Positions 1 to 6,612 of a stretch of DNA of 25,482 bases are shown in pieces. The translations under genes were made by a program, and so were the position numbers. The stretch is from Candidatus Homeothermus arabinoxylanisolvens (GTDB lineage Bacteria > Bacteroidota > Bacteroidia > Bacteroidales > Muribaculaceae), in contig LUJO01000038.1 of NCBI GenBank assembly GCA_001689405.1, positions 1 to 25,482 on the forward strand. Direction: 5' to 3'. The notes beneath the pieces are model-generated. The model was not told where the DNA came from. It searched no databases and saw only the letters and a program-made list of their open reading frames with translations. Position 1 is the stretch's first letter, and the number at the start of each line of letters is the position of its first letter.

Positions 1-181
1 TTTTTTGAGGGAGTTCTGCAACACCCTCCTTGGCGAAGAGGAAGCCCATCATCGATGCGGAGTCGAGGTCATCGGGCACGGTGTCGGTGTTCTGGTAGTG
101 GCGTATGGCCTCGGTGAGCCGGGCCTGACTTGCGGCGTCGAGGTGTGAGATGGCGACAGTCCATTCTTGGTCAAATTTCAT
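1..181 (-). CDS. Partial hypothetical protein (N-terminal part; 3' end outside window)
   Basis: An open frame starts at ATG 181-179 and stays open to the window edge, giving 60 codons that begin MKFDQEWTVAISHLD. The opening resembles, from memory, the small phage/plasmid-associated DUF6291-type proteins of Bacteroidales that begin MKFD-x-x-W and describe an 'AI-x-Y' helix. That is a weak recollection and no function is claimed. A TATATTTG element on the minus strand at 214-221 sits just upstream and supports the start. The C-terminal part is missing, so domain content cannot be judged. Confidence 0.55.
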   Translation of the reverse strand, partial: MKFDQEWTVAISHLDAASQARLTEAIRHYQNTDTVPDDLDSASMMGFLFAKEGVAELPQK

Positions 182-213
182 AGCACAGTCGGTTTATGGG
201 TGTTTTTCACCGA

Positions 214-221
214 CAAATATA
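214..221 (-). promoter_or_regulatory. Putative -7 promoter element for the partial gene at 1-181
   Basis: The minus strand reads TATATTTG, a full match to the Bacteroidetes -7 consensus TAnnTTTG. It lies about 33 nt upstream of the ATG at 181. No TTG/TTTG lies at the usual 19-21 nt spacing upstream; the nearest TTG is 26 nt away. Only the -7 part is supported. Confidence 0.35.
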
Positions 222-308
222 ATACACGAAAGGGCCGGATTTATGCACAATCGGCGTAAAGGCAAAATTTAACAGTCAAATTAGGCTAATTGATAACGGC
301 AGTATAAG

Positions 309-325
309 CGCGGCCGAGGGCTGCG
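309..325 (-). terminator. Possible weak terminator hairpin after the GNAT gene
   Basis: CGCGGCC and GGCTGCG form a 7-bp stem with one G-U pair and a GAG loop, about 10 nt past the acetyltransferase stop codon. No T-run follows on the minus strand, so intrinsic termination is doubtful. The rest of 182-335 shows nothing I can name. Confidence 0.25.
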
Positions 326-335
326 GGTGGAGGCT

Positions 336-839
336 TTATCTTTTGGGGAGAGACTTTTCGTAGGCGAACCGGGGACCCCACGGGAAGGTGTGCAGGCCGT
401 GAGCGAGGTAATGGCGGCGTGTGAGGATGTGCTGCATGACTTTGTTTTCAATGCCGGTGTCGACACGTATGGCATCTATGCCGCTGTCAGCGGCCTCTTT
501 CTCAAGAAGGTCAAAAAATATGCCGGCTACACCTTTGCCGCGATAAGCATCGGAAACGGCCATGCGGTGTATGACACCATAGCGTCCTTTGCAATGCCAT
601 ATATCGCCCAAAGTATCGTAGCCCGGATCGGAAGTAATCAATGACGCATAGGCCACAGGCGTATCGCCGTCAATCAACAGCCGGGCGCCACCAAGAATGA
701 TGTCATCTTCAATAGTATTTTTGTCGGGATACCCGTCGTTCCACTGCACAAATCCCTGCTCGCGCTGCGCCCTGCGTCCGGCATCGGTAATCGAAAGGAT
801 AACGGGGATATCGGATATTTCAGCGCGCCGAAGTATCAT
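336..839 (-). CDS. GNAT-family N-acetyltransferase
   Basis: This 167-residue protein has the size and layout of a single GNAT domain. It opens with the typical I-L-R-R-A-x-x-x-D-I beta strand. Motif A is visible at about 88-106: a beta strand GVIHRMAV followed by the acetyl-CoA pyrophosphate loop R100-G-K-G-V-A-G. A C-terminal strand/helix pair with an FPWGPRFAYEK tail follows. Family knowledge says it moves an acetyl group from acetyl-CoA to an amine; the substrate cannot be read from sequence. The start codon overlaps the stop codon of the upstream ABC ATPase gene (ATGA, 836-839), so the two are probably translationally coupled. It is the last gene of the minus-strand cluster that begins with the YtxH genes. 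Confidence 0.85.
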   Translation of the reverse strand: MILRRAEISDIPVILSITDAGRRAQREQGFVQWNDGYPDKNTIEDDIILGGARLLIDGDTPVAYASLITSDPGYDTLGDIWHCKGRYGVIHRMAVSDAYRGKGVAGIFFDLLEKEAADSGIDAIRVDTGIENKVMQHILTRRHYLAHGLHTFPWGPRFAYEKSLPKR

Positions 840-1840
840 AATTCATTAACAGGAACAGTGGTGTACAACTCGACAAGAAGTCCGGCGATATCGGCACACA
901 TGCGGCCATTGACAAGATAGCCGTCGGGAAGCACCTCCACCACCGTATCACACCAAGTCTGCGACGAACAACGGTAACCGTTACGGAGCAAAGCCTTACG
1001 CACCATGGCCGAACGAGGTCCGGTGCCGACAAGACAGACTTCAGTACAAGTGTTCCAGTCAATGACAAAAGAACCGGAGCTGTCATCAAACGCCACACCG
1101 GCACTATCAAAATAGCGCGCTATGCTGCCGTCAAGCGAGAGATCTTCAGGAGTACCTGTAACGACACCCTGCATCTTGTCGATAAGCCATAATCTGTCGG
1201 CCATCTGCAGGGCAAGCTCAATATCATGAGTGGACATGAACACTGTTATACCCCTTTGACGGGCAAGACCGTGGAGCAAACGCATTATCTCCACCTTGCT
1301 CGGATAATCGAGAAATGCCGTAGGCTCGTCGAGGAATATGACCGGGGTTTCCTGCGCCAGCGCCTTGGCGATCATGACTTTTTGCCGCTCACCGTCGCTG
1401 AGAGTACTGACCATACGGTCGGAAAGCGCCTCGATGCGTACGGCGGCCATGGCCTCCTCCACCACGGCGGCGTCATCGCCCGACAAGGAGCCCCAGAAGC
1501 CGGTATAAGGACTACGACCGAGGGCTACCAGCTGGCGGACCGTCATACTGCTGACATTGACCTTCTCGGTAAGCACCACTCCTATGGTACGTGCTAGCTC
1601 CGAATCGTCATAATCGGCCAACGACCGACCATTGATATATATATCGCCCGATACGGAGGGTTGAAATGCAGACAGAGTCTTCAAAAGAGTAGACTTGCCG
1701 GCGCCGTTAGGCCCGAGAAGACACGTCAGCTCACCGCTATATAACGCGGCGTCAAAAGGCTGCGTGACAATCACGTCGCCTTTTCTGCCATGATAGCCGG
1801 TAGCAAGCCGAGAAACGACAACTGTATCAGTCCTACCCAT
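836..1840 (-). CDS. Orphan FecE/BtuD-like ABC transporter ATPase with C-terminal extension
   Basis: The N-terminal 230 residues are a complete ABC ATPase: Walker A GPNGAGKST at 43-51, signature LSDGERQ at 147-153, Walker B VIFLDE at 167-172, and the switch histidine in STHD (H205). The sequence around ALGRSPYTGFWG is typical of iron-siderophore/cobalamin importers (FecE, BtuD, FhuC). Such ATPases drive a FecCD-type permease fed by a binding protein, but neither gene is present here, so its partner must lie elsewhere or the protein has another role. Residues from about 250 to 334 are an extra region containing LVGTGPRS and four cysteines (two in CTEVC, two in CSSQTWC) that the core family lacks. 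It starts 6 nt after the upstream hypothetical gene and overlaps the acetyltransferase gene by 4 nt. The ATPase call is firm; the transported substrate is unknown. Confidence 0.85.
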   Translation of the reverse strand: MGRTDTVVVSRLATGYHGRKGDVIVTQPFDAALYSGELTCLLGPNGAGKSTLLKTLSAFQPSVSGDIYINGRSLADYDDSELARTIGVVLTEKVNVSSMTVRQLVALGRSPYTGFWGSLSGDDAAVVEEAMAAVRIEALSDRMVSTLSDGERQKVMIAKALAQETPVIFLDEPTAFLDYPSKVEIMRLLHGLARQRGITVFMSTHDIELALQMADRLWLIDKMQGVVTGTPEDLSLDGSIARYFDSAGVAFDDSSGSFVIDWNTCTEVCLVGTGPRSAMVRKALLRNGYRCSSQTWCDTVVEVLPDGYLVNGRMCADIAGLLVELYTTVPVNEL

Positions 1841-1846
1841 TGCGGA

Positions 1847-2143
1847 TCAGCGTTTGAAGAAGCGGTACACCTTACGGATCTGCTTGCCGGCCTGAAAAGC
1901 GAGCAGAGCATAATCCAATATGGAGAATCCGGTAAATACCTTGCGGAAAAGTCCTGAAGATGAAGCCTCGGCCGAAGGCTTCCCGCTCATGATACGGTTG
2001 GCGGAAAGCATGACCCTCTCCTTCTCCATCTCCATTTTCACATGGTTTATGGCGCGCTGGTAGCGCAATTCGTCAAGTGTATACCCCGACCAGTTCTTCA
2101 GGCCGTGAGTCTCTTTGGCAGGTAATAATTTTTGCGTGCTCAT
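1847..2143 (-). CDS. Conserved-looking hypothetical protein (98 aa)
   Basis: I do not recognise a named family. The protein is basic, with a charged N-terminal half (a YTLDELRYQRAINHVKMEMEKER helix split over residues 21-43) and a hydrophobic stretch near 70-86 (FSILDYALLAFQAGKQ) before a basic end, KVYRFFKR. This suggests a peripheral or single-pass membrane protein. Its ATG overlaps the stop codon of the upstream holin-like gene (ATGA, 2140-2143). That makes it part of the same transcription unit and probably a functional partner of the membrane proteins encoded before it. No function is assigned. Confidence 0.7.
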   Translation of the reverse strand: MSTQKLLPAKETHGLKNWSGYTLDELRYQRAINHVKMEMEKERVMLSANRIMSGKPSAEASSSGLFRKVFTGFSILDYALLAFQAGKQIRKVYRFFKR

Positions 2144-2523
2144 AATTGTTTTTCGTCATTAGAGGGTTGAGAAGAAACTTCAGGATTTTCGAGGAACAAC
2201 CGCGACAAAAAGCGCGCTATAGGGTCGGTAAGAAGCGGCTTACGGAATATATACACCGCCAGCCCCAATAACAGATATACCCCACCCATAATCAGGAAAC
2301 ACCACATCACGGGAAGCACCTGCGCAAGGATAAGCACCAATGCTATCGAGATAAAGAAAAACGCGCATGCACACAATATAACAAGCAGCACGCCCATTAT
2401 ACCCTGCGAGAACAGCACTGTCGCTTTCTCAATTGACAACAGCCTCAGATTCTCAAAATACAGCTTACCCCACTCTCTCACATTGGCCCATGACGCCTTA
2501 AGATCATCATTTCTTTCACTCAT
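2140..2523 (-). CDS. Holin-X-like small membrane protein (phage holin family / DUF1469-type)
   Basis: This 127-residue protein has an amphipathic N-terminal segment, two long hydrophobic helices at about 43-68 (MGVLLVILCACAFFFISIAL) and 73-93, and an acidic, polar C-terminal tail. The layout and the EYLRLLSIEK-like entry before helix one fit the putative Actinobacterial holin-X / DUF1469 superfamily found widely in Bacteroidetes. These genes usually sit beside YtxH-type genes, as here. They are not proven holins and lie outside prophages. A cell-envelope or membrane-stress role is the usual guess. It follows the two YtxH genes and is coupled to the 98-residue hypothetical by a 4-nt overlap. 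Confidence 0.72.
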   Translation of the reverse strand: MSERNDDLKASWANVREWGKLYFENLRLLSIEKATVLFSQGIMGVLLVILCACAFFFISIALVLILAQVLPVMWCFLIMGGVYLLLGLAVYIFRKPLLTDPIARFLSRLFLENPEVSSQPSNDEKQL

Positions 2524-2563
2524 AAAGACAAACAGTTATAGCACGTTGAACAATATACGCCAA

Positions 2564-2582
2564 CCGGCACGGGACATGCCGG
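2564..2582 (-). other. Inverted repeat between a YtxH gene and the holin-like gene
   Basis: CCGGCA and TGCCGG form a perfect 6-bp stem around a 7-nt loop in the 113-nt gap before the holin-like gene. No T-run follows, so it is not a convincing terminator. It could be an attenuating or mRNA-processing hairpin that alters gene ratios within the cluster. Confidence 0.35.
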
Positions 2583-2636
2583 GCCGATTGACGCAGTTGT
2601 CATATAATCCTGAATAAACAATCAGCCGTCGGCAGT

Positions 2637-2837
2637 TTAATCCTCCAGATCCTGAGTCAGTTGCTCAACCAAAGCATCGACATCGGTTTCGGAGCATATT
2701 ATGCCCTTCTTACGGAGAATGTCACATATGCGTTCACGCAAATCGGCCCCTTTCTCGGGAGCGAACAACAATGCGGCACCTGCGCCAACGAGCGCGCCGC
2801 CTACAAACGCCGATATAAGTCCAAGACTATTATTCAT
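2637..2837 (-). CDS. YtxH-domain small membrane protein (second of a pair)
   Basis: This 66-residue protein has one hydrophobic glycine/alanine-rich helix (about 6-26) followed by the YtxH hallmark FAPEKGADLRERI and a short charged helix. I place the start at ATG 2837 (MNNSLG). A TTG two codons earlier would add two residues and is less likely. It is a diverged duplicate of the neighbouring gene at 2873-3070: both share the order helix, APEKG-x-D-x-R-x-R-I, then K-K/D-K-G-I and an acidic end. YtxH proteins are small single-pass membrane proteins linked in other bacteria to general stress. The function here is unknown. Confidence 0.75.
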   Translation of the reverse strand: MNNSLGLISAFVGGALVGAGAALLFAPEKGADLRERICDILRKKGIICSETDVDALVEQLTQDLED

Positions 2838-2872
2838 AATCAATTCGTTTTTGGGGTTATTACGCGGTTTTA

Positions 2873-3070
2873 TTACTTGCTGAGCTCATTTGCAATCTCA
2901 TCGACGAGTTTCTCCATCTTGTCTTTTTTAAGACTGATGCCTTTGTCTTTGAGAAAATCCATGATGCGGTCGCGAGTATCCTCACCCTTCTCCGGAGCGA
3001 GAAGCAGCCCCACGGCAGCACCTGCGACAGCACCGCCCAAAACGGCTAAAATAATGTGTAACGGTTTCAT
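2873..3070 (-). CDS. YtxH-domain small membrane protein (first of a pair)
   Basis: This 65-residue protein has a glycine/alanine-rich transmembrane helix at about 5-26 (HIILAVLGGAVAGAAVGLLL), the YtxH motif LLAPEKGEDTRDRI, then a lysine-rich amphipathic helix ending in VDEIANELSK. It is the first gene of the minus-strand cluster. A terminator at 3131-3160 separates it from the hexuronate operon. A TATATTTA sequence on the minus strand at 3109-3116 could be its -7 element, but the upstream TTTTTG is only 13 nt away, so the promoter is uncertain. Confidence 0.78.
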   Translation of the reverse strand: MKPLHIILAVLGGAVAGAAVGLLLAPEKGEDTRDRIMDFLKDKGISLKKDKMEKLVDEIANELSK

Positions 3071-3130
3071 TCTTGTTTAGTTTAACGGTTAATATTAATC
3101 AATCGATGTAAATATAACACTTTCACGAGC

Positions 3131-3160
3131 AAAAAGTAGGATGACATCCTCACTTTTTTT
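3131..3160 (-). terminator. Intrinsic terminator ending the hexuronate operon
   Basis: AGGAT and ATCCT pair around a GAC loop. The stem extends through AAAAAGT and ACTTTTT with one bulged C. On the minus strand it ends in a T-run just past the SDR stop codon at 3166. It separates the hexuronate operon from the YtxH cluster. Confidence 0.75.
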
Positions 3161-3165
3161 CATCA

Positions 3166-3978
3166 TTACATCGCAAAAGCGTTGAAACCGCCGTCAACCA
3201 CAGCTACAGTACCGGTAACAAACGACGCCGCGTCGCTGATAAGATACTGTATCGTGCCGCACAGCTCTTCGGGGCGACCGAAACGCTTGAACGGAGTCTG
3301 TCTGATGACATCGGCCCCGCGCTCCGTGAGCGAACCGTCAGGGTTAGTAAGGAGCGCCCTGTTCTGATTGGTCAGGAAAAAGCCGGGGGCAATGGCGTTG
3401 ACTCGTATGCCGGGCGTAAACTTTGTAGCCACCTCATTGGCAAGGAACTGAGTGAAGTTGCTTATGCCGGCCTTGGCCGCAGCATATCCGAGCACTCTCG
3501 TCATAGGACGGAATGCAGCCATTGAGGAGAAATTGACGATAGCACCCTTGCCGGCCTCAACCATAGGCTTCAGAAACACCTGACTGGGGATAACGGTACC
3601 GGTAAGATTGACATTGAGCACCCGCTCAAACTCGGCAATCTTTATGTCGAAGAATGTGCCGTCGGGTTTAATCGTAGCTCCGGGCATGTTGCCTCCGGCG
3701 GCATTAAGCAGAGCGTCGACCTTGCCGTAGCGGGCCAGAATATCACGGCAATTGCCTTCCACTACAGCCTCGTCGAGCACATCGGTCACGAGAAACATGG
3801 CCTCGCCGCCCTCTGCCTTGATATCGGCGACAATCTTGTCGCCCTCTTCCTTGCGGCGGCCCATAAGCACCACTTTGGCTCCCTGCGAGGCAAGATAACG
3901 TCCGATACAGGCACCAAGCACTCCGGTGCCGCCTGTTATTACGACCACACGGTCCTTAACTGAAAAAAGTTCGTTCAT
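3166..3978 (-). CDS. uxuB: SDR-family D-mannonate oxidoreductase (fructuronate reductase)
   Basis: This is a classical short-chain dehydrogenase of 270 residues. It has the dinucleotide-binding TGGTGVLG at 15-22, NAAGG at 92-96, and the catalytic Ser152 and Tyr165-x3-Lys169 (SSMAAF, GYAAAKA). PG at 198-199 opens the usual substrate loop. SDR enzymes beside uxuA in Bacillus and Bacteroidetes reduce D-fructuronate to D-mannonate with NAD(P)H, replacing the unrelated UxuB of E. coli. The role here rests on that context; a related keto-sugar-acid reductase is possible. The start is ATG 3978, 20 nt after the mannonate dehydratase stop. The open frame runs 100 codons further upstream, but that part overlaps uxuA and lacks any SDR character. 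It is the last gene of the operon. Confidence 0.8.
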   Translation of the reverse strand: MNELFSVKDRVVVITGGTGVLGACIGRYLASQGAKVVLMGRRKEEGDKIVADIKAEGGEAMFLVTDVLDEAVVEGNCRDILARYGKVDALLNAAGGNMPGATIKPDGTFFDIKIAEFERVLNVNLTGTVIPSQVFLKPMVEAGKGAIVNFSSMAAFRPMTRVLGYAAAKAGISNFTQFLANEVATKFTPGIRVNAIAPGFFLTNQNRALLTNPDGSLTERGADVIRQTPFKRFGRPEELCGTIQYLISDAASFVTGTVAVVDGGFNAFAM

Positions 3979-3998
3979 CGTTATATAGTATTTTATTG

Positions 3999-5180
3999 TC
4001 AAATAACACCGTCGGCAATATCGCGGTCCACGGCAGCCATGACACCCTCGACCTGTCCGAGAGCGAGCATACGCCCGTGGAACGAGTATCCGGCATTGTA
4101 TCCCATCTTTTCGTCGCCAAGCATAAGGGGCGCATGATCGACGCGCATGGGCAGACGGGGATTGGTCTTCTCGAATATTCTCACAAGCTCCACGATATCG
4201 GCACGGCCGCCAAGGTGCGAAGCCTCGCGGAAGTCGCCGTTGGGCAGCACCGAAGTACTGCGCAGGTGCACAAACCATGTACGGTCGGCATACTTACGCG
4301 CCAATGCGGGCACATCATTGTGTGCTCCGGCACTCAATGAGCCGGCACAGAACGTCAAGCCGTTGTGGGAATCGGGCACCGCGTCAAGAAACCACTTAAT
4401 ATCGTCATCGCATGTAACGATACGCGGGAGTCCGAGTATCTGCAACGGAGGATCGTCGGGATGCACGCACATGTTGACGTCATACTCGCGACACACGGGC
4501 ATAACGGCCTCAAGGAAATACTTCATGTTCTCGCGCAGACGGTCGCGGTCTATGCCCTCATACAACTTGAGCAATTCACGGAAAGTATTGACGGGAGCAA
4601 GGTCGTCCTCGGAAATGTTGCCGTTTACAAAACCCTGAGTCTTGACTATAATATTTTCCACAAGACGGCGCTCGCCCTCGGGAGTCATGCGTCCGCGCAG
4701 TTCGGCAAGGCGCGCCAGAGTCTCCTCGTCATAATCTTTTTCGGCCCCCTCGCGACGCAGTATGTCGCAATCGAAGTAAGCAAACTCGGCCTTGTTGAAG
4801 TAGAGATTGGATGTGCCGTCGCCGTTGGGATACTCAAGGTCGGTACGCGCCCAGTCGAGCACGGGCATGAAGTTGTAGCACACGGTCTTCACGCCGGCCT
4901 TGCCGAGATTGGCGAGACTCACCTTGTAATTCTCGATAAGGCGGTCACGGTCTTCACCGCCGTATTTGATGGATTCACTCACCGGCAGACTCTCGACCAC
5001 CGACCAGCGCAGTCCATGCTCCTCGATAAAATCCTTCATCTTCATGACCTCGTCATAGCTCCAAACCCCACCGTTGGGTATGTGATGCAGCGAAGTCACT
5101 ATGCCCTCGACACCTATCTGGCGAAGCATGTCGAGAGTTATCTTGTCATTCGGTCCAAACCATCTCCAAGTTTTTTCCAT
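3999..5180 (-). CDS. uxuA: Mannonate dehydratase
   Basis: The 393-residue protein matches UxuA over its whole length, from the opening W-R-W-F-G-P-x-D-x-I-T and LHHIPNGGVW. It dehydrates D-mannonate to 2-keto-3-deoxy-D-gluconate (EC 4.2.1.8) in the cytoplasm. The Mn-binding residues expected for the family are visible: H240 in HPDDPP, C278 in FCAGS, H305 in FVHLRS and D348 in RVDHAP. It lies 11 nt downstream of uxaC and 20 nt upstream of the SDR gene, so the three form one operon. Enzymes for the next steps (KDG kinase and aldolase) are not in this window. Confidence 0.95.
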   Translation of the reverse strand: MEKTWRWFGPNDKITLDMLRQIGVEGIVTSLHHIPNGGVWSYDEVMKMKDFIEEHGLRWSVVESLPVSESIKYGGEDRDRLIENYKVSLANLGKAGVKTVCYNFMPVLDWARTDLEYPNGDGTSNLYFNKAEFAYFDCDILRREGAEKDYDEETLARLAELRGRMTPEGERRLVENIIVKTQGFVNGNISEDDLAPVNTFRELLKLYEGIDRDRLRENMKYFLEAVMPVCREYDVNMCVHPDDPPLQILGLPRIVTCDDDIKWFLDAVPDSHNGLTFCAGSLSAGAHNDVPALARKYADRTWFVHLRSTSVLPNGDFREASHLGGRADIVELVRIFEKTNPRLPMRVDHAPLMLGDEKMGYNAGYSFHGRMLALGQVEGVMAAVDRDIADGVI

Positions 5181-5191
5181 ATCAATGTATT

Positions 5192-6595
5192 TTACAGGTC
5201 AAAATAATTTTTAGCGTTATTATAACATATGTCCTCCACCATGGCCGCCACACGTGTCATTTCGGAAGCCGGGATAAGTCCACGCTCCATATCGTCGCCG
5301 ATAAGACCGCACAACACGCGGCGGAAGTACTCGTGACGCGGATAGGACAGGAATGAACGGGAGTCGGTGAGCATGCCCACGAAGCGGCTCAGCAGGCCCT
5401 GCATGGAGAGCGCGTTCATCTGGTCGCGCATGCCGTAGAGCTGGTCGTTGAACCACCAACCCGAACCCATCTGAATCTTTCCGGGCACGGAGCCGTCCTG
5501 AAAATTGGCAATCATGGCCGCTACCATCGTATTGTCGGAAGGATTAAGATTATACAGAATGGTCTTTGCAAGACGGTCCTCGACATCAAGCGCATTAAGG
5601 AAGCGGGCCATAGCCTCGGCCGAACGCCAGTCGCCGATAGTGTCGAAGCCGGTGTCGGGGCCGAGTGTACGGAACATGCGTGAGTTTACGTTGCGCAACG
5701 CTCCGAAATGGAACTGCTGCACCCACCCTTTTGCATGATTCATGCGTGCGAGTTCAAGCAGTATGGCAGTCTGAAGCTTCACGACCTCGTCATCGGCAAG
5801 CCGCTCACCGGCCATAACCCTCGCATAGAGGGCCGCGGCCTCGTCGCGACTGCAGGGCGCCCACAGCATGGTGTTGAGTCCGTGGTCGGCCACGGTACAT
5901 CCGCATGAAGCGAAATAATCATGGCGCAGGGCAAGGGCAGCCAACAGGCCGTCATAATCGGCCACCGACACTCCGGCCACCTCGCCGAGACGCTCCACAT
6001 AACTTCTATATGCGGCAGGATCGGCCACCGCCATAGCCTTGTCGGGACGCCAAGCCGGCTTCACCTTCACGGCAAAACCGCTTTGCGCTATGGCTTTGTG
6101 CCAACGGAGATCGTCGACCGGGTCGTCGGTAGTGCACACGACCTCCACTTTGTAGTGCAACATGAGGCCACGGGCGCTCATGGCGGGATCGGCAAGCCGT
6201 TCATTGCAGGCGTCGTAAATGCGTCGGGCCGACGAAGGATTGAGAGTCTCGGTAATGCCAAACGCCGACTTCAGCTCCATGTGGGTCCAGTGATAAAGCG
6301 GATTGCGCAAGGTATAAGGCACCGTCTCGGCCCATTTAAGAAACTTCGACCAATCATCGGCGTCGCCGGTGATATAACGCTCGGGGACACCGTTGGCGCG
6401 CATGGCACGCCACTTATAGTGGTCGCCACCGAGCCACAGCTCCGTTATAGACGAGAAGCGGTAGTCATCGGCTATCATCTGCGGCGACAGATGGCAATGA
6501 TAATCAATTATGGGCATTTTGGCTGCATGCTCATGATAAAGGGTGCATGCAGCAGGGGAATCCAAAAGAAAATCCTCATTCAAAAACGGTTTCAT
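5192..6595 (-). CDS. uxaC: Uronate (glucuronate/galacturonate) isomerase
   Basis: The 467 residues match the usual size of UxaC, an amidohydrolase-superfamily TIM barrel. The H33-x-H35 metal motif (DYHCHLSP) is near the N-terminus. Family features include TTDDPVDDLRWH, WVQQFHFGALRN and GMLTDSRSF. The enzyme converts D-glucuronate to D-fructuronate and D-galacturonate to D-tagaturonate (EC 5.3.1.12). It sits 17 nt after the transporter gene and 11 nt before uxuA. With uxuA and an SDR reductase but no tagaturonate branch (UxaA/UxaB) nearby, the glucuronate route is the one this operon completes. Confidence 0.95.
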   Translation of the reverse strand: MKPFLNEDFLLDSPAACTLYHEHAAKMPIIDYHCHLSPQMIADDYRFSSITELWLGGDHYKWRAMRANGVPERYITGDADDWSKFLKWAETVPYTLRNPLYHWTHMELKSAFGITETLNPSSARRIYDACNERLADPAMSARGLMLHYKVEVVCTTDDPVDDLRWHKAIAQSGFAVKVKPAWRPDKAMAVADPAAYRSYVERLGEVAGVSVADYDGLLAALALRHDYFASCGCTVADHGLNTMLWAPCSRDEAAALYARVMAGERLADDEVVKLQTAILLELARMNHAKGWVQQFHFGALRNVNSRMFRTLGPDTGFDTIGDWRSAEAMARFLNALDVEDRLAKTILYNLNPSDNTMVAAMIANFQDGSVPGKIQMGSGWWFNDQLYGMRDQMNALSMQGLLSRFVGMLTDSRSFLSYPRHEYFRRVLCGLIGDDMERGLIPASEMTRVAAMVEDICYNNAKNYFDL

Positions 6596-6612
6596 AATAA
6601 ATTGCAGAGTAT

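Noticed and set aside
2140..2523. A prophage, suggested by the holin-like gene
   Set aside because: No endolysin, structural or replication phage gene is near, and the protein belongs to a chromosomal holin-X/DUF1469-like family beside YtxH genes.
3979..4278. A 100-codon N-terminal extension of the SDR frame
   Set aside because: It overlaps uxuA in another frame and lacks SDR character. The Rossmann motif sits at the normal distance from the ATG at 3978.
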